Below are positions 7,195 to 15,884 of a stretch of 64,000 nucleotides of DNA, in pieces. The stretch's first letter is position 1; the number at the start of each line of letters is the position of its first letter. Origin of the DNA: Rivularia sp. MS3 (GTDB lineage: Bacteria; Cyanobacteriota; Cyanobacteriia; Cyanobacteriales; Nostocaceae); the NCBI GenBank assembly GCA_019192545.1, contig JAHCMI010000022.1, positions 1-64,000 of the forward strand, given 5' to 3'. The position numbers and the translations under genes are program-made. The notes below the pieces were generated by a model. That model worked only from the letters and a program-made list of their open reading frames with translations, did no database searches and was not told where the DNA came from.

Positions 7195-10100
7195 TTATTC
7201 CCCAACCGCATAAAACGCACTCCAAAAACACGGCTGTTTAAAAGGTTGTTGTTGTGGTAAATAATTCTCCTCTAATCTTTCTTTGATTTTATTTTTATTA
7301 TTAACATTCATATTTTTATTTCCATCAATCCATTGTAATAACTCCTCTTGAGTAACTCCTTTTAGCCATTTCTGAGCTTCGTTGAGAGCAATTGAAATCT
7401 TAAGATTATTTCCATGATTCTGAATATTTTCGTAAAACTTAATCATAAAAATAGCCGTCGAAAAATCATCTACAGCCCACAAACTACTAACTATACTCGC
7501 AGCACCGGCACGAATAAAGCCACTGGGTAAACCAATATACTCATCGCTGGTATTTCTAAAATCGGTAAAACCACTTTCGCAAGCGGAAATGCTGACAAGA
7601 CGACAATTAGATAAAGTTAATTCAAAAATATTTTCTAAAGTTAAACAATTATCTAAATCGATTGCTTTGCCGTCGGATAGTTTTAATAACCGAGATGATT
7701 CTGTATTTGCGGGAATGGGAGAAACTAAAGTATCTGCTAACTGCAAACCGGATTTTAAAGGATTATTTAAATTAAAGTAGCCGTGACAGGAAAAATGCAG
7801 CCAGTTGGCATTTTGGAGATGATTTATATTTGGTTGCTGTTTTAATTGGGTGGTTGTAGCTTGGTGATGTTTGATAATGTGACTGGGATTAAGTTTAGCG
7901 GCAATGGTTTCTACTTCTATGTCGGTGAATTCTAAATCCTTTGTCGGGTTTTGAATTGCAAATAAATTTGTTGCGTTGGTGTATTTTGATAATTTCTGTT
8001 GTGTGATTTTCAATAACTGACAGCTAGGTGCATAACTAACACCATCGCTAAATTTATCAATCAAATATTCCCCGTTGGATAACTGTAATGCGTGGATGGG
8101 TAATAAATGTAAATAGCGATGGGGAATTAAAACTAGTTTTTTACAGCTTTGGGGAATTAAGGATATGACTTCATCTAAATGTAAAATTTCTGCTAGCTGC
8201 AATAATTTATGATTTAGTTTGTATCTCCACTGCTTTTTATCTTCATAATAAGTCTGTAAATATTCGTCATAACTCCAATCTACTAGCTTGTGAAAATCTT
8301 GTTGACTAGAATGCCAAACAATTGGTTTTTCACAGTCGCGGGTAATAATAAAAGCCCGGAAACAATCTTTAAATATATACCATTCAACAATTGCGGTGTT
8401 TTCATCTACTAGACTTTGAATTTCTGAAAAACGAATCGGTTTAAAACCAATCATGTTAGAAATTAAATCTTCTCGCTGCTGACGTAGTTGATGTAATTGA
8501 CTGCGATTGATATCTAAATTATTTTGCTCTGCTTGCTCTAACCGTTGCTTTTCTGCTGCTATTTGTTTCCTTAGCTGCTGCAACTGCTGAGTAACTTCTG
8601 TGGGAATCTCACCTTTTGGATAAAGCTCGTCGTTAAACATTAACTCTACCAAATTACGGGTTTTACTGCGCTCGATATACTCTAGTGCTAGAGTTTCTTC
8701 TCCTAACTGCAAACAAACTTCCACCATGTTGTGATAAAGTCGATTCCATTTTTCTGCTTGCTTGCGCTTGCTTTCCTCACCGGATATAATTTCACCGCGT
8801 AATAACTCTACCGTGGCAATAACAGATTCATAAGTGTTGTAGGCAGAACTAAATCTACCTTCACCTTGGTAGAGCATTCCCAGGTTGTATAAGGTTTGTG
8901 CATGATATTGGGGGATAGCTTGCTGAGTTCTAACTTGCAAAGCAGCATTGTAGGATTGAATGGCTTTTTCAATGTTTTTAGCTTTATTACCCTTGATTCT
9001 AATTCTGTAAGCTGTGGCTAAATTATTTTGGGTGGTTGCCCATTGATAGGGAAAAGTTTGCTGTGTCAAGACTTGCAAAGCAGCCTTGTAGGATTGAATG
9101 GCTTTTTCAATATTTTCGGCTTTATTACCCTTGATTCTGTGACTGTAAGCTATGGCTAAATTTTTTTGCGTTCGTGCCCAATCTTGGGGGAAAGCTTGCT
9201 GTGTCAAGACTTGCAAAGCAGCATTGTAAGATTGAATGGCTTTTTCAATGTTTTTAGCTTTATTACCCTTGATTCTGCTTCTGTAAGCTGTGGCTAAATT
9301 ATTTTGGGTGGTTGCCCATTGTTGGGGCAAAGCTTGCTGTGTCAAGACTTGCAAAGCAGCTTTGCAGAATTGAATGGCTTGTTCAATATTTTCGGCTTTA
9401 TTACCCTTGATTCTGTGACTGTAAGCTATGGCTAAATTTTTTTGCGTCCGTGCCCATTCATAGGGGAAAGTTTGCTGTGTATGGACTTGCAAAGCAGCAT
9501 TGTAGGATTGAATGACTTTTTCACTGTTTTGGGCTTTATCACCCTTGATTCTTTGACTGTAAGCTATGCCTAAATTTTTTTGCGTCCGTGCCCATTCATC
9601 GGGGAAAGCTTGCTGTGTATAAACTTGCAAAGCAGCATTGTGGAATTGGATAGCTTTTTCAACGTTTTGCGCCCTATCACCCTTGTTTCTGCTTCTGTAA
9701 GCATTGCCTAAATTATATTGAGTCCGTGCCCATTCATAGGGGAAAGCTTGCTGTGTATAAACTTGCAAAGCAGCATTGTAGAATTGAATGGCTTTTTCAA
9801 TGTTTTGGGCTTTATCACCCTTGATTTTGTAACAATAAGCATTACCTAAATTATTTTGGGTGGTTGCCCAATCTTTGGGGAAAGCTTGCTGTCTCAAGAC
9901 TTGCAAAGCAGCATTGCAGAATTGAATGGCTTTTTCAATATTTTCGGCTCTATTACCCTTGATTCTGCTTCTATAAGCATCACCTAAATTATATTGAGTC
10001 CGTGCCCATTCATAGGGGAAAGCTCGCTGTGTATAAACTTGCGAAGCAGCATTGTGGAATTGAATAGCTTTTTCAATGTTTTGGGCTTTATCACCCTCGA

Positions 10101-10665
10101 TTCTGCTTCTGTAAGCATCACCTAAATTATATTGAGTCCGTGCCCATTCATAGGTGAAAGTTTGCTGGGTAAATACTTTGAGAACAGTTTCATAACTAGC
10201 AATCGCAATTTCCATATTGCTAGCTTTATTACCCAGAGGAAACTGCTGGATCAAATTACCAAATTCAACAATAACTGCTGCGGCAAATTCAGCTGCATCT
10301 GTTTCTACTTCATCCGTTGCTACTTCCTCAAAAATATTTGTTGCCCAACGTCGCAATATTTCAGCGAAAATACGATCAAGTTTATCTGTATTTGCCGCAA
10401 ATAACTGATAAACAACCTCCGCATCACCTTTACTTTCTGAAGTTGCTTGCAAAATTTCTATCAAAAACTGGCAATAAGCTTGTAAATCTTCCTCGCTTAA
10501 ATCTTCTAATTGCTTTGGCGAAGAAGATTGATTCAAATACTCAGCTAATTGATTGCTAAAATTCCGCAACCGATTCGCTGCTAATATTTCTCCTTCTTCC
10601 CCACTCGGACAACTTAGCAGTTGTTGAATCAAGTTAAGATAAGCATCCCGCCGCTGTTGGTTCAT
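7195..10665 (-). CDS. TPR-CHAT protein, caspase-like protease
   Basis: An 1156-residue protein. An N-terminal helical region (about 1-168) is followed by nine almost identical 46-residue TPR-like repeats (core WARTQYNLGxAYRSRIKGxxAxNIEKAIQ) and a tenth degenerate one, then a charged coiled coil (about 680-740) and a C-terminal CHAT domain (about 830-1155). The caspase-type dyad is intact: His961 in HFSCHG and Cys1029 in SACESG. CHAT proteases are caspase relatives (separase/gingipain clan); in bacteria some act in abortive defence or regulated cleavage, with TPRs sensing a partner. No signal peptide. It is the first gene of a run with a small helical protein and a membrane-hairpin protein, candidates for partner or substrate. 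The gene faces away from the Ycf46-type AAA gene. ATG start at 10665. Confidence 0.9.
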   Translation of the reverse strand: MNQQRRDAYLNLIQQLLSCPSGEEGEILAANRLRNFSNQLAEYLNQSSSPKQLEDLSEEDLQAYCQFLIEILQATSESKGDAEVVYQLFAANTDKLDRIFAEILRRWATNIFEEVATDEVETDAAEFAAAVIVEFGNLIQQFPLGNKASNMEIAIASYETVLKVFTQQTFTYEWARTQYNLGDAYRSRIEGDKAQNIEKAIQFHNAASQVYTQRAFPYEWARTQYNLGDAYRSRIKGNRAENIEKAIQFCNAALQVLRQQAFPKDWATTQNNLGNAYCYKIKGDKAQNIEKAIQFYNAALQVYTQQAFPYEWARTQYNLGNAYRSRNKGDRAQNVEKAIQFHNAALQVYTQQAFPDEWARTQKNLGIAYSQRIKGDKAQNSEKVIQSYNAALQVHTQQTFPYEWARTQKNLAIAYSHRIKGNKAENIEQAIQFCKAALQVLTQQALPQQWATTQNNLATAYRSRIKGNKAKNIEKAIQSYNAALQVLTQQAFPQDWARTQKNLAIAYSHRIKGNKAENIEKAIQSYKAALQVLTQQTFPYQWATTQNNLATAYRIRIKGNKAKNIEKAIQSYNAALQVRTQQAIPQYHAQTLYNLGMLYQGEGRFSSAYNTYESVIATVELLRGEIISGEESKRKQAEKWNRLYHNMVEVCLQLGEETLALEYIERSKTRNLVELMFNDELYPKGEIPTEVTQQLQQLRKQIAAEKQRLEQAEQNNLDINRSQLHQLRQQREDLISNMIGFKPIRFSEIQSLVDENTAIVEWYIFKDCFRAFIITRDCEKPIVWHSSQQDFHKLVDWSYDEYLQTYYEDKKQWRYKLNHKLLQLAEILHLDEVISLIPQSCKKLVLIPHRYLHLLPIHALQLSNGEYLIDKFSDGVSYAPSCQLLKITQQKLSKYTNATNLFAIQNPTKDLEFTDIEVETIAAKLNPSHIIKHHQATTTQLKQQPNINHLQNANWLHFSCHGYFNLNNPLKSGLQLADTLVSPIPANTESSRLLKLSDGKAIDLDNCLTLENIFELTLSNCRLVSISACESGFTDFRNTSDEYIGLPSGFIRAGAASIVSSLWAVDDFSTAIFMIKFYENIQNHGNNLKISIALNEAQKWLKGVTQEELLQWIDGNKNMNVNNKNKIKERLEENYLPQQQPFKQPCFWSAFYAVGE
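8920..10161. repeat. Nine 138-bp in-frame tandem repeats
   Basis: The TPR part of the CHAT gene is exactly nine units of 138 bp (1242 bp). Units share long identical stretches at DNA level, such as GCTTTTTCAATGTTTTGGGC and AGCTTGCTGTGT, so the array looks recently expanded or homogenised. Copy number may vary between strains and could be mis-assembled from short reads. Confidence 0.85.
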
Positions 10666-10847
10666 AAAACCGCATCTAAATCATATCTTTATATTGTTTC
10701 AGTATAATTGCTGCTGATTTCGTAAGAATCCCAGATTTCTCTCTCAAACTCTTTCTTTACACTCTTTGCGTCTTAGCAGTTAATCATTCTTATTTACCAA
10801 ACGCAATAAAAACCTCAAAAATAAAATAAACTACTAAAAAAACAACT

Positions 10848-12362
10848 ATGACATTCCGCGAAGAGTTTAAGTTACTATTACGCGCTCGCTACTCCTTAAT
10901 TTACATTCCCACTCACGAAGAAGAGCGGTTAGAAGCTGTAATTAGAGAAGAAGCAGCCAAACAAGGTAATCGTCAGGTATATACTTGGGACTTTGTAGAT
11001 GGTTATCAAGGTAATCCTAACGACGAGGGTTTTGGCAGACGCAACCCATTACAAGCTTTAGAATTTGTCGAAAAGTTACATGCCTCCGCACCTGCTGTCA
11101 TAATTCTTCGGGATTTTCATCGGTTTTTAGATGATGTAGCTATTTCCCGCAAACTCCGTAATTTAGCGCGCTTGCTAAAATCGCAACCAAAAAATATTGT
11201 TTTACTCTCGCCACGGGTTGCCATTCCCGACGATTTAACCGAAGTGTTGACAGTGGTAGAATTCGCTTTACCCAACAGTACAGAAATCCAAACCGAAATC
11301 GAAAAACTATTAACCGCTACTAATAATTCTCTGCCAAATCAAGTTTTAAATGAATTAGTGCGGGCAGCCAGAGGCTTAAGTATGGAGAGAATTCGCCGGG
11401 TTTTGTCGAGGGCGATCGCCGCACGTGGAGAATTACAATCGGATGATGTAGAGCTAGTTTTACAGGAAAAGCGTCAAACCATTCGCCAAACTCAAATTTT
11501 AGATTTTATTCCCGCTACAGAACAAATTTCTGATATCGGTGGATTGGATAATCTCAAAGATTGGTTATTAAGAAGAGGTGGTGGTTTCAGCGAAAAAGCC
11601 AGACAATACGGTTTACCTCATCCTCGCGGTTTGCTGTTAGTAGGAATTCAAGGTACTGGTAAATCATTAACTGCTAAAGCCATAGCCCATCACTGGCATT
11701 TACCTTTACTGCGTTTGGATGTAGGAAGATTGTTTGGCGGTTTAGTCGGCGAATCGGAATCGCGTACCCGCCAAATGATCCAGGTATCCGAAGCCCTCGC
11801 ACCTTGTATTTTATGGATAGATGAAATAGATAAAGCATTTTCCGGGCTTGGTAGCAAAGGCGACGGGGGAACCACCAGTAGAGTATTTGGTACCTTTATT
11901 ACTTGGATGGCAGAAAAAACTTCACCCGTATTTGTAGTAGCCACTGCCAACGAAATTCAAGAATTACCCCCCGAATTGCTGCGTAAAGGTAGATTTGATG
12001 AAATATTCTTCGTCGGTTTACCAATTCAAGAAGAAAGAAAAGCTATTTTTAACGTGCATTTATCCAGATTGCGCCCCCACAATATCAAAGAATACGACAT
12101 TGACAGATTAGCCTACGAAACACCAGATTTTTCCGGCGCGGAAATTGAGCAAACATTAATTGAAGCCATGCACATCGGCTTCAGCCAAAATCGCGATTTT
12201 ACTACAGACGATATTTTAGAAGCTGCCAGTCAAATTATACCTTTAGCCAGAACTGCTCAAGAAAAAATCGAGCAGCTACGTCAATGGGCTGCTTCAGGAA
12301 GGGCACGTCTTGCCTCGAAACACAACCCTTTGAACGATAGGATTCAAAGACAGTTGCAGTAA
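10848..12362 (+). CDS. ycf46: AAA ATPase of the Ycf46 family
   Basis: A 504-residue protein with the Ycf46 layout: an N-terminal non-ATPase domain (residues 1-200, opening FREEFKLLLRARYSLIYI) and a C-terminal AAA domain. Walker A is GIQGTGKS (266-273), Walker B ILWIDEIDKAF (about 321-331), and the sensor/arginine-finger stretch ELLRKGRFDEIFF follows. The family is found in cyanobacteria and algal plastid genomes and has been linked to photosynthesis regulation and carbon-dioxide response; the exact role is unsettled. It diverges from the CHAT gene with a 182-bp shared upstream region and ends in a strong terminator. Soluble, ATG start at 10848 preceded by an A-rich stretch without clear Shine-Dalgarno. 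Confidence 0.88.
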   Translation: MTFREEFKLLLRARYSLIYIPTHEEERLEAVIREEAAKQGNRQVYTWDFVDGYQGNPNDEGFGRRNPLQALEFVEKLHASAPAVIILRDFHRFLDDVAISRKLRNLARLLKSQPKNIVLLSPRVAIPDDLTEVLTVVEFALPNSTEIQTEIEKLLTATNNSLPNQVLNELVRAARGLSMERIRRVLSRAIAARGELQSDDVELVLQEKRQTIRQTQILDFIPATEQISDIGGLDNLKDWLLRRGGGFSEKARQYGLPHPRGLLLVGIQGTGKSLTAKAIAHHWHLPLLRLDVGRLFGGLVGESESRTRQMIQVSEALAPCILWIDEIDKAFSGLGSKGDGGTTSRVFGTFITWMAEKTSPVFVVATANEIQELPPELLRKGRFDEIFFVGLPIQEERKAIFNVHLSRLRPHNIKEYDIDRLAYETPDFSGAEIEQTLIEAMHIGFSQNRDFTTDDILEAASQIIPLARTAQEKIEQLRQWAASGRARLASKHNPLNDRIQRQLQ

Positions 12363-12389
12363 TAGTTTTTTAAAAATACTCCTGTAGCT

Positions 12390-12410
12390 AGTCCTATTGA
12401 TAGGACTTTT
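12390..12410 (+). terminator. Intrinsic terminator of the ycf46-type gene
   Basis: AGTCCTA (12390-12396) and TAGGACT (12401-12407) form a hairpin with a TTGA loop, followed by TTTT. It starts 28 bp after the stop codon. Confidence 0.75.
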
Positions 12411-12417
12411 GCTATTA

Positions 12418-12440
12418 GCTCGGGGTTTGCAACCCCGAGC
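12418..12440. repeat. Perfect GC-rich hairpin
   Basis: GCTCGGGGTT (12418-12427) and AACCCCGAGC (12431-12440) pair perfectly around TGC. It follows the first terminator by 8 bp and may be a second terminator stem or a dispersed repeat; no T-run follows. Confidence 0.7.
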
Positions 12441-13017
12441 GGGTGCTTCCCTCTCTTCCCCTTTCCTTTTATTGCTTAGTTGCTTTAATATTTCTTAAAT
12501 CAATAAAATCGAATTTTTATATTTAAAAACAAGTAATAATTATCACTATTTACTTAATAGAAGTTGTTGTAATATGAATAATCGTACATATCTATTTAAG
12601 TATTAATTTATGCAATAGATATAGGTACTTTGCAGTGAAAGAATGTATTTAACTGCAATTGGTAATTCTATTTTTTCTATAGTGGCTGGTACTGATAATA
12701 GTTACACATCTTGCTTCTATAAATCCGGTTTTTTTGCGAACGTCTAGTTAGTTGCTTAAATTATAGGTTCATTTTACTTATATAGTACTAATTAATGCCG
12801 GTTGGGATATTAATTAGTCCTAAATCTATGGCTCTCAAAGCTTTGACCTTTGACTTTAAACTTTTAACCGGCATAGTATTATATTTTTTCTCAGCGAAGT
12901 GAATTTGTGAATATAAATACTCACGTATTTATATATCAGGGATGATTGCTTAACGTTCGGTACGCTACTGTTCCGCGCCTCGTAAATAACTAATCAACCC
13001 TTATAATTCTATTAATC
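12441..13017. other. Gene-free spacer with one inverted repeat
   Basis: About 575 AT-rich bases. One notable structure: ATGCCGGTT (12795-12803) faces AACCGGCAT (12866-12874) around a 62-bp spacer, possibly a small mobile or repeat relic. Otherwise this is the upstream region of the following peptidoglycan-binding gene, and I see no reading frame. Confidence 0.6.
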
Positions 13018-14637
13018 ATGGAAAACCTTGCTTACAATCACGCTGCTTTAGCTTATGAAGCACTGGAAAAAAACGAAGTAATTCCTTTCCGATTTGATTT
13101 CAATATTTTCGCAGTACTTCAGAGAAAAAAACTATCTAGTTTTGCTGCGATAAATATTTTATCGATAACCCTAACTTTACTATTTTTTAATATTATCGGA
13201 CAAGCTTTAGCAGTAGAAAAGTACGGAAATAAAGGCTCTGAAATTACAAATATTCAAACATGCTTAAAGCAGTTAGGTTACTTTAACTCTTCAACCACTG
13301 GCTATTATGGTTCGATAACTAAAAACGCTGTCATTAAATTTCAAAAAGATAACGGACTCGCCATTGATGGTATTGTCGGTAGCGACACACAGAAAAAACT
13401 TCAATCCAGATGTTTGACTCAATCGTCAACAAATAACCAAACCAACCAAGCACAGATACTTAAACTTGGCAGTCGCAATCAAGCTGTTAAAAAACTTCAG
13501 CAGGATTTAAAGCAATTAAATTATTTCGTTAGTAATCCTAGCGGTTATTTTGGCCCAATTACTAAAGATGCTGTAATTAAATTTCAGAAAGATAATAATT
13601 TAACCGTTGATGGCATTGCTGGCTCAACAACTTTTTCTGCCCTCAAGCAAAGTTTAAGCAAAGATACTAATGACGGTATTGGTGGTGAAAAATTTAGCAT
13701 TCGTCTGGGTTCGAGAGGTGCCGAAGTTGCATCATTACAAAAGCGTTTGCAGCGATTGAATTATTTCAAAGGTAAGATTACCGGTTATTTCGGTCCTTAT
13801 ACCAGAGATGTAACCATCAGATTCCAAAAAGATCGGGGATTAACTGCCGATGGAATTGTTGGCGCAAAGACTCAACAAGCTATCGATAGAGCAATTCAAC
13901 AATTAAAATCAGCAAAACCCCCATCTAATAAAATTTTGCCTCTGGCTATCGGTACTTGCAGCAACGGTAAATGCCCCATTCTGCGATTTGGCGATAAAAA
14001 TCGCTATGTAGCATACGTGCAAACTAGGTTACGTCAATGGGGTTATTTCAAATCAAATCCTAACGGTAATTATGATTCCAAGACTGTGGAAGCCGTAAAA
14101 CGATTCCAGCGAGACAATAAACTGCTTGCCGATGGTGCTGTCGGACCGCAAACTTGGCAGCGAATCGAAACACCTAGGAAGCCTAAAGTAAAAATATCGA
14201 ACAAATGTAATAAACCCGTTCTTCAAAGAGGCGATAACAACGATTGCGTTATCTTAGTTCAGCGCATATTGCGAGAACTAGGTTATTTCAAAAACAATCC
14301 CACAAGTTATTTTGGAAATACGACTTGGGAAGCTGTAAAAAAATTCCAGCTAGACAACGAATTACCACCCAACGGGATTGTCGATTCGCAAACTTGGAAA
14401 ACATTAGAAGCTAATGGTAAATCGGAAAATCGATACGCTGTAGTTATACCCGCAACCAGCCCTTACACTTTAGATGAAGTACGTCGTATCGTACCCGATG
14501 CCTATATCCGTAATTCCAAATTAGGCAAATATGTCCAGGTAGGAGAGTTTCAATACTTAGAAGGAGCGCAAAAATACTCTCAATATTTACGCGATCGCGG
14601 TTTTAATGCCGGGGTGATATCTACAGAAAAACTTTAG
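13018..14637 (+). CDS. Five-repeat peptidoglycan-binding protein with SPOR-like tail
   Basis: A 539-residue envelope protein. A short cytosolic segment precedes one hydrophobic helix (about 42-66, ILSITLTLLFFNIIGQALA) that acts as signal or anchor. Five PG_binding_1 domains follow, each with the core LQxxLxxLxYFxxxxTGYFGxxTxxAVxxFQ and (D/N)GIVGxxT. The last 70 residues (YVQVGEFQYLEGAQKYSQYLRDRGF) resemble a SPOR domain, which in other bacteria binds denuded glycan at division sites. No catalytic domain is visible, so it likely binds or organises the wall. A paralogue with the same layout lies 1.25 kb downstream, with a small SH3-like gene between. ATG start at 13018. Confidence 0.85.
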   Translation: MENLAYNHAALAYEALEKNEVIPFRFDFNIFAVLQRKKLSSFAAINILSITLTLLFFNIIGQALAVEKYGNKGSEITNIQTCLKQLGYFNSSTTGYYGSITKNAVIKFQKDNGLAIDGIVGSDTQKKLQSRCLTQSSTNNQTNQAQILKLGSRNQAVKKLQQDLKQLNYFVSNPSGYFGPITKDAVIKFQKDNNLTVDGIAGSTTFSALKQSLSKDTNDGIGGEKFSIRLGSRGAEVASLQKRLQRLNYFKGKITGYFGPYTRDVTIRFQKDRGLTADGIVGAKTQQAIDRAIQQLKSAKPPSNKILPLAIGTCSNGKCPILRFGDKNRYVAYVQTRLRQWGYFKSNPNGNYDSKTVEAVKRFQRDNKLLADGAVGPQTWQRIETPRKPKVKISNKCNKPVLQRGDNNDCVILVQRILRELGYFKNNPTSYFGNTTWEAVKKFQLDNELPPNGIVDSQTWKTLEANGKSENRYAVVIPATSPYTLDEVRRIVPDAYIRNSKLGKYVQVGEFQYLEGAQKYSQYLRDRGFNAGVISTEKL

Positions 14638-14643
14638 ATAATA

Positions 14644-14686
14644 GGGTAATAGGAGATATGGAAGAAAAACCTATTACCTATTACCC
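14644..14686. repeat. Inverted repeat of heptamer type
   Basis: GGGTAATAGG (14644-14653) pairs with CCTATTACCC (14677-14686). The arms consist of GGTAATA-like heptamers of the kind seen elsewhere in the window. It starts 7 bp after the stop codon and could also terminate transcription. Confidence 0.65.
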
Positions 14687-14818
14687 TCTAGTTATTACCT
14701 ATTGCCAATACCATACAACTGAACAGACATGCAATAATGATTGAGAATTTAATAGTTAAGAGTTATAATTTTTCACTTACAACTTGATTACTTTAGCTTT
14801 TGTTAAGAGGTAGTTACG

Positions 14819-15310
14819 ATGTTATCTAACATACTTAAAGTCATACTTGGCGTTTTATTGGCGATGGCTATTCTAATAGGTGGTAGTGCAGCACTTGCAA
14901 TTTATTTTATGAATAGAACCTCTATCAGTCCTCCTAAACCCGTTTTTTCTAATGATAAAGCTGCGGTGAAAGCTCAAGCTGCAAAAACTCCCACACCAAC
15001 TGCAAAAACGACTGCTAATTCCAGCGCTAAAACTACTTCAAAACCAAAACCCACTCCTATAGAATCACCGCTAGCAGAAGCAGAAAAACCATTACCTCCT
15101 GGCGCTTATCCTGCTACAGTAACCTGGCCTCAAGGTCTGATTTTGAGAGCGGAACCAAAAGTTAATGCAGAACGTCTTGGTGGAATTGGGTTTAATGCAA
15201 AAGTTATAGTTCTTGGATTAAGTGATGATAAAACTTGGCAAAAAATTCGTATTGAAAGCAGCGGCAAAGAAGCTTGGGTAAAAGCAGGCAATACGAAAAA
15301 AGTACAATAA
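14819..15310 (+). CDS. Small SH3-like (SH3b) envelope protein
   Basis: A 163-residue protein with an N-terminal hydrophobic helix (residues about 8-31, IILGVLLAMAILIGGSAALAIYF region) and then a Lys/Thr/Pro-rich flexible linker (about 45-90). The C-terminal 65 residues read GLILRAEPKVNAERLGGIGF...VIVLGLSDDKTWQKIRIESSGKEAWV, the pattern of a bacterial SH3 domain that often binds peptidoglycan. It is therefore probably anchored in the inner membrane with its SH3b domain in the periplasm. It sits between the two peptidoglycan-binding paralogues on the same strand, 181 bp after the first. ATG at 14819 follows an AGAGGTAG ribosome-binding site. Confidence 0.75.
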   Translation: MLSNILKVILGVLLAMAILIGGSAALAIYFMNRTSISPPKPVFSNDKAAVKAQAAKTPTPTAKTTANSSAKTTSKPKPTPIESPLAEAEKPLPPGAYPATVTWPQGLILRAEPKVNAERLGGIGFNAKVIVLGLSDDKTWQKIRIESSGKEAWVKAGNTKKVQ

Positions 15311-15884
15311 ATAGTTTATTATTAGCAATTATTTCAGCTACCGATTGGTATTTTCGACAAAACAGCTAGACTAACAATACAATTTTTAATGGCTAATGAT
15401 ATAAACAAATAGGTTTAAAATCATAGTATTGTTAATATGCGTTTTTTATTTTTTACTTAAATTGAAATTAGTAGGGTTTTATCTAAAGGTTAAAAAAATA
15501 TTATTTCCTTTAATATTAAAAGTATACTAATGTATAATTAATACATGTTTTATGTAAAATTTTTGTGTAATTACTTTAGTATAGAATGTATTTTAGCTTG
15601 ATATCTGGTATATTTTATATGGGTGCAGATAATAGCAAAAATATAAATTTTTAATTGCATATGTATTTGAGGATTCTAAGACAGTCAAATTGTGAATTTT
15701 AATTGCAATCAGTCGCCATAAGTGGACAGAATAACGTCTTAAGAAGACATAGCTGGTAATAATAGTAATAAATATTGCATTATTTCAGGTAAATAAATTA
15801 CGAATAGCATCTTGTAAATAATCGCTAGCTATAGTAGTTTGTCAAAAACTACTCATATAAACTGCAAAAAAATTTTCCTGTGGG
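15311..15884. other. Gene-free AT-rich spacer
   Basis: About 575 bases, extremely AT-rich. I see no reading frame, terminator or repeat of note. It should contain the promoter of the second peptidoglycan-binding gene. Confidence 0.6.

Noticed and set aside
200-12362. Prophage or integrative element boundary
   Set aside because: No integrase, transposase or direct-repeat attachment sites; composition matches the rest of the window.
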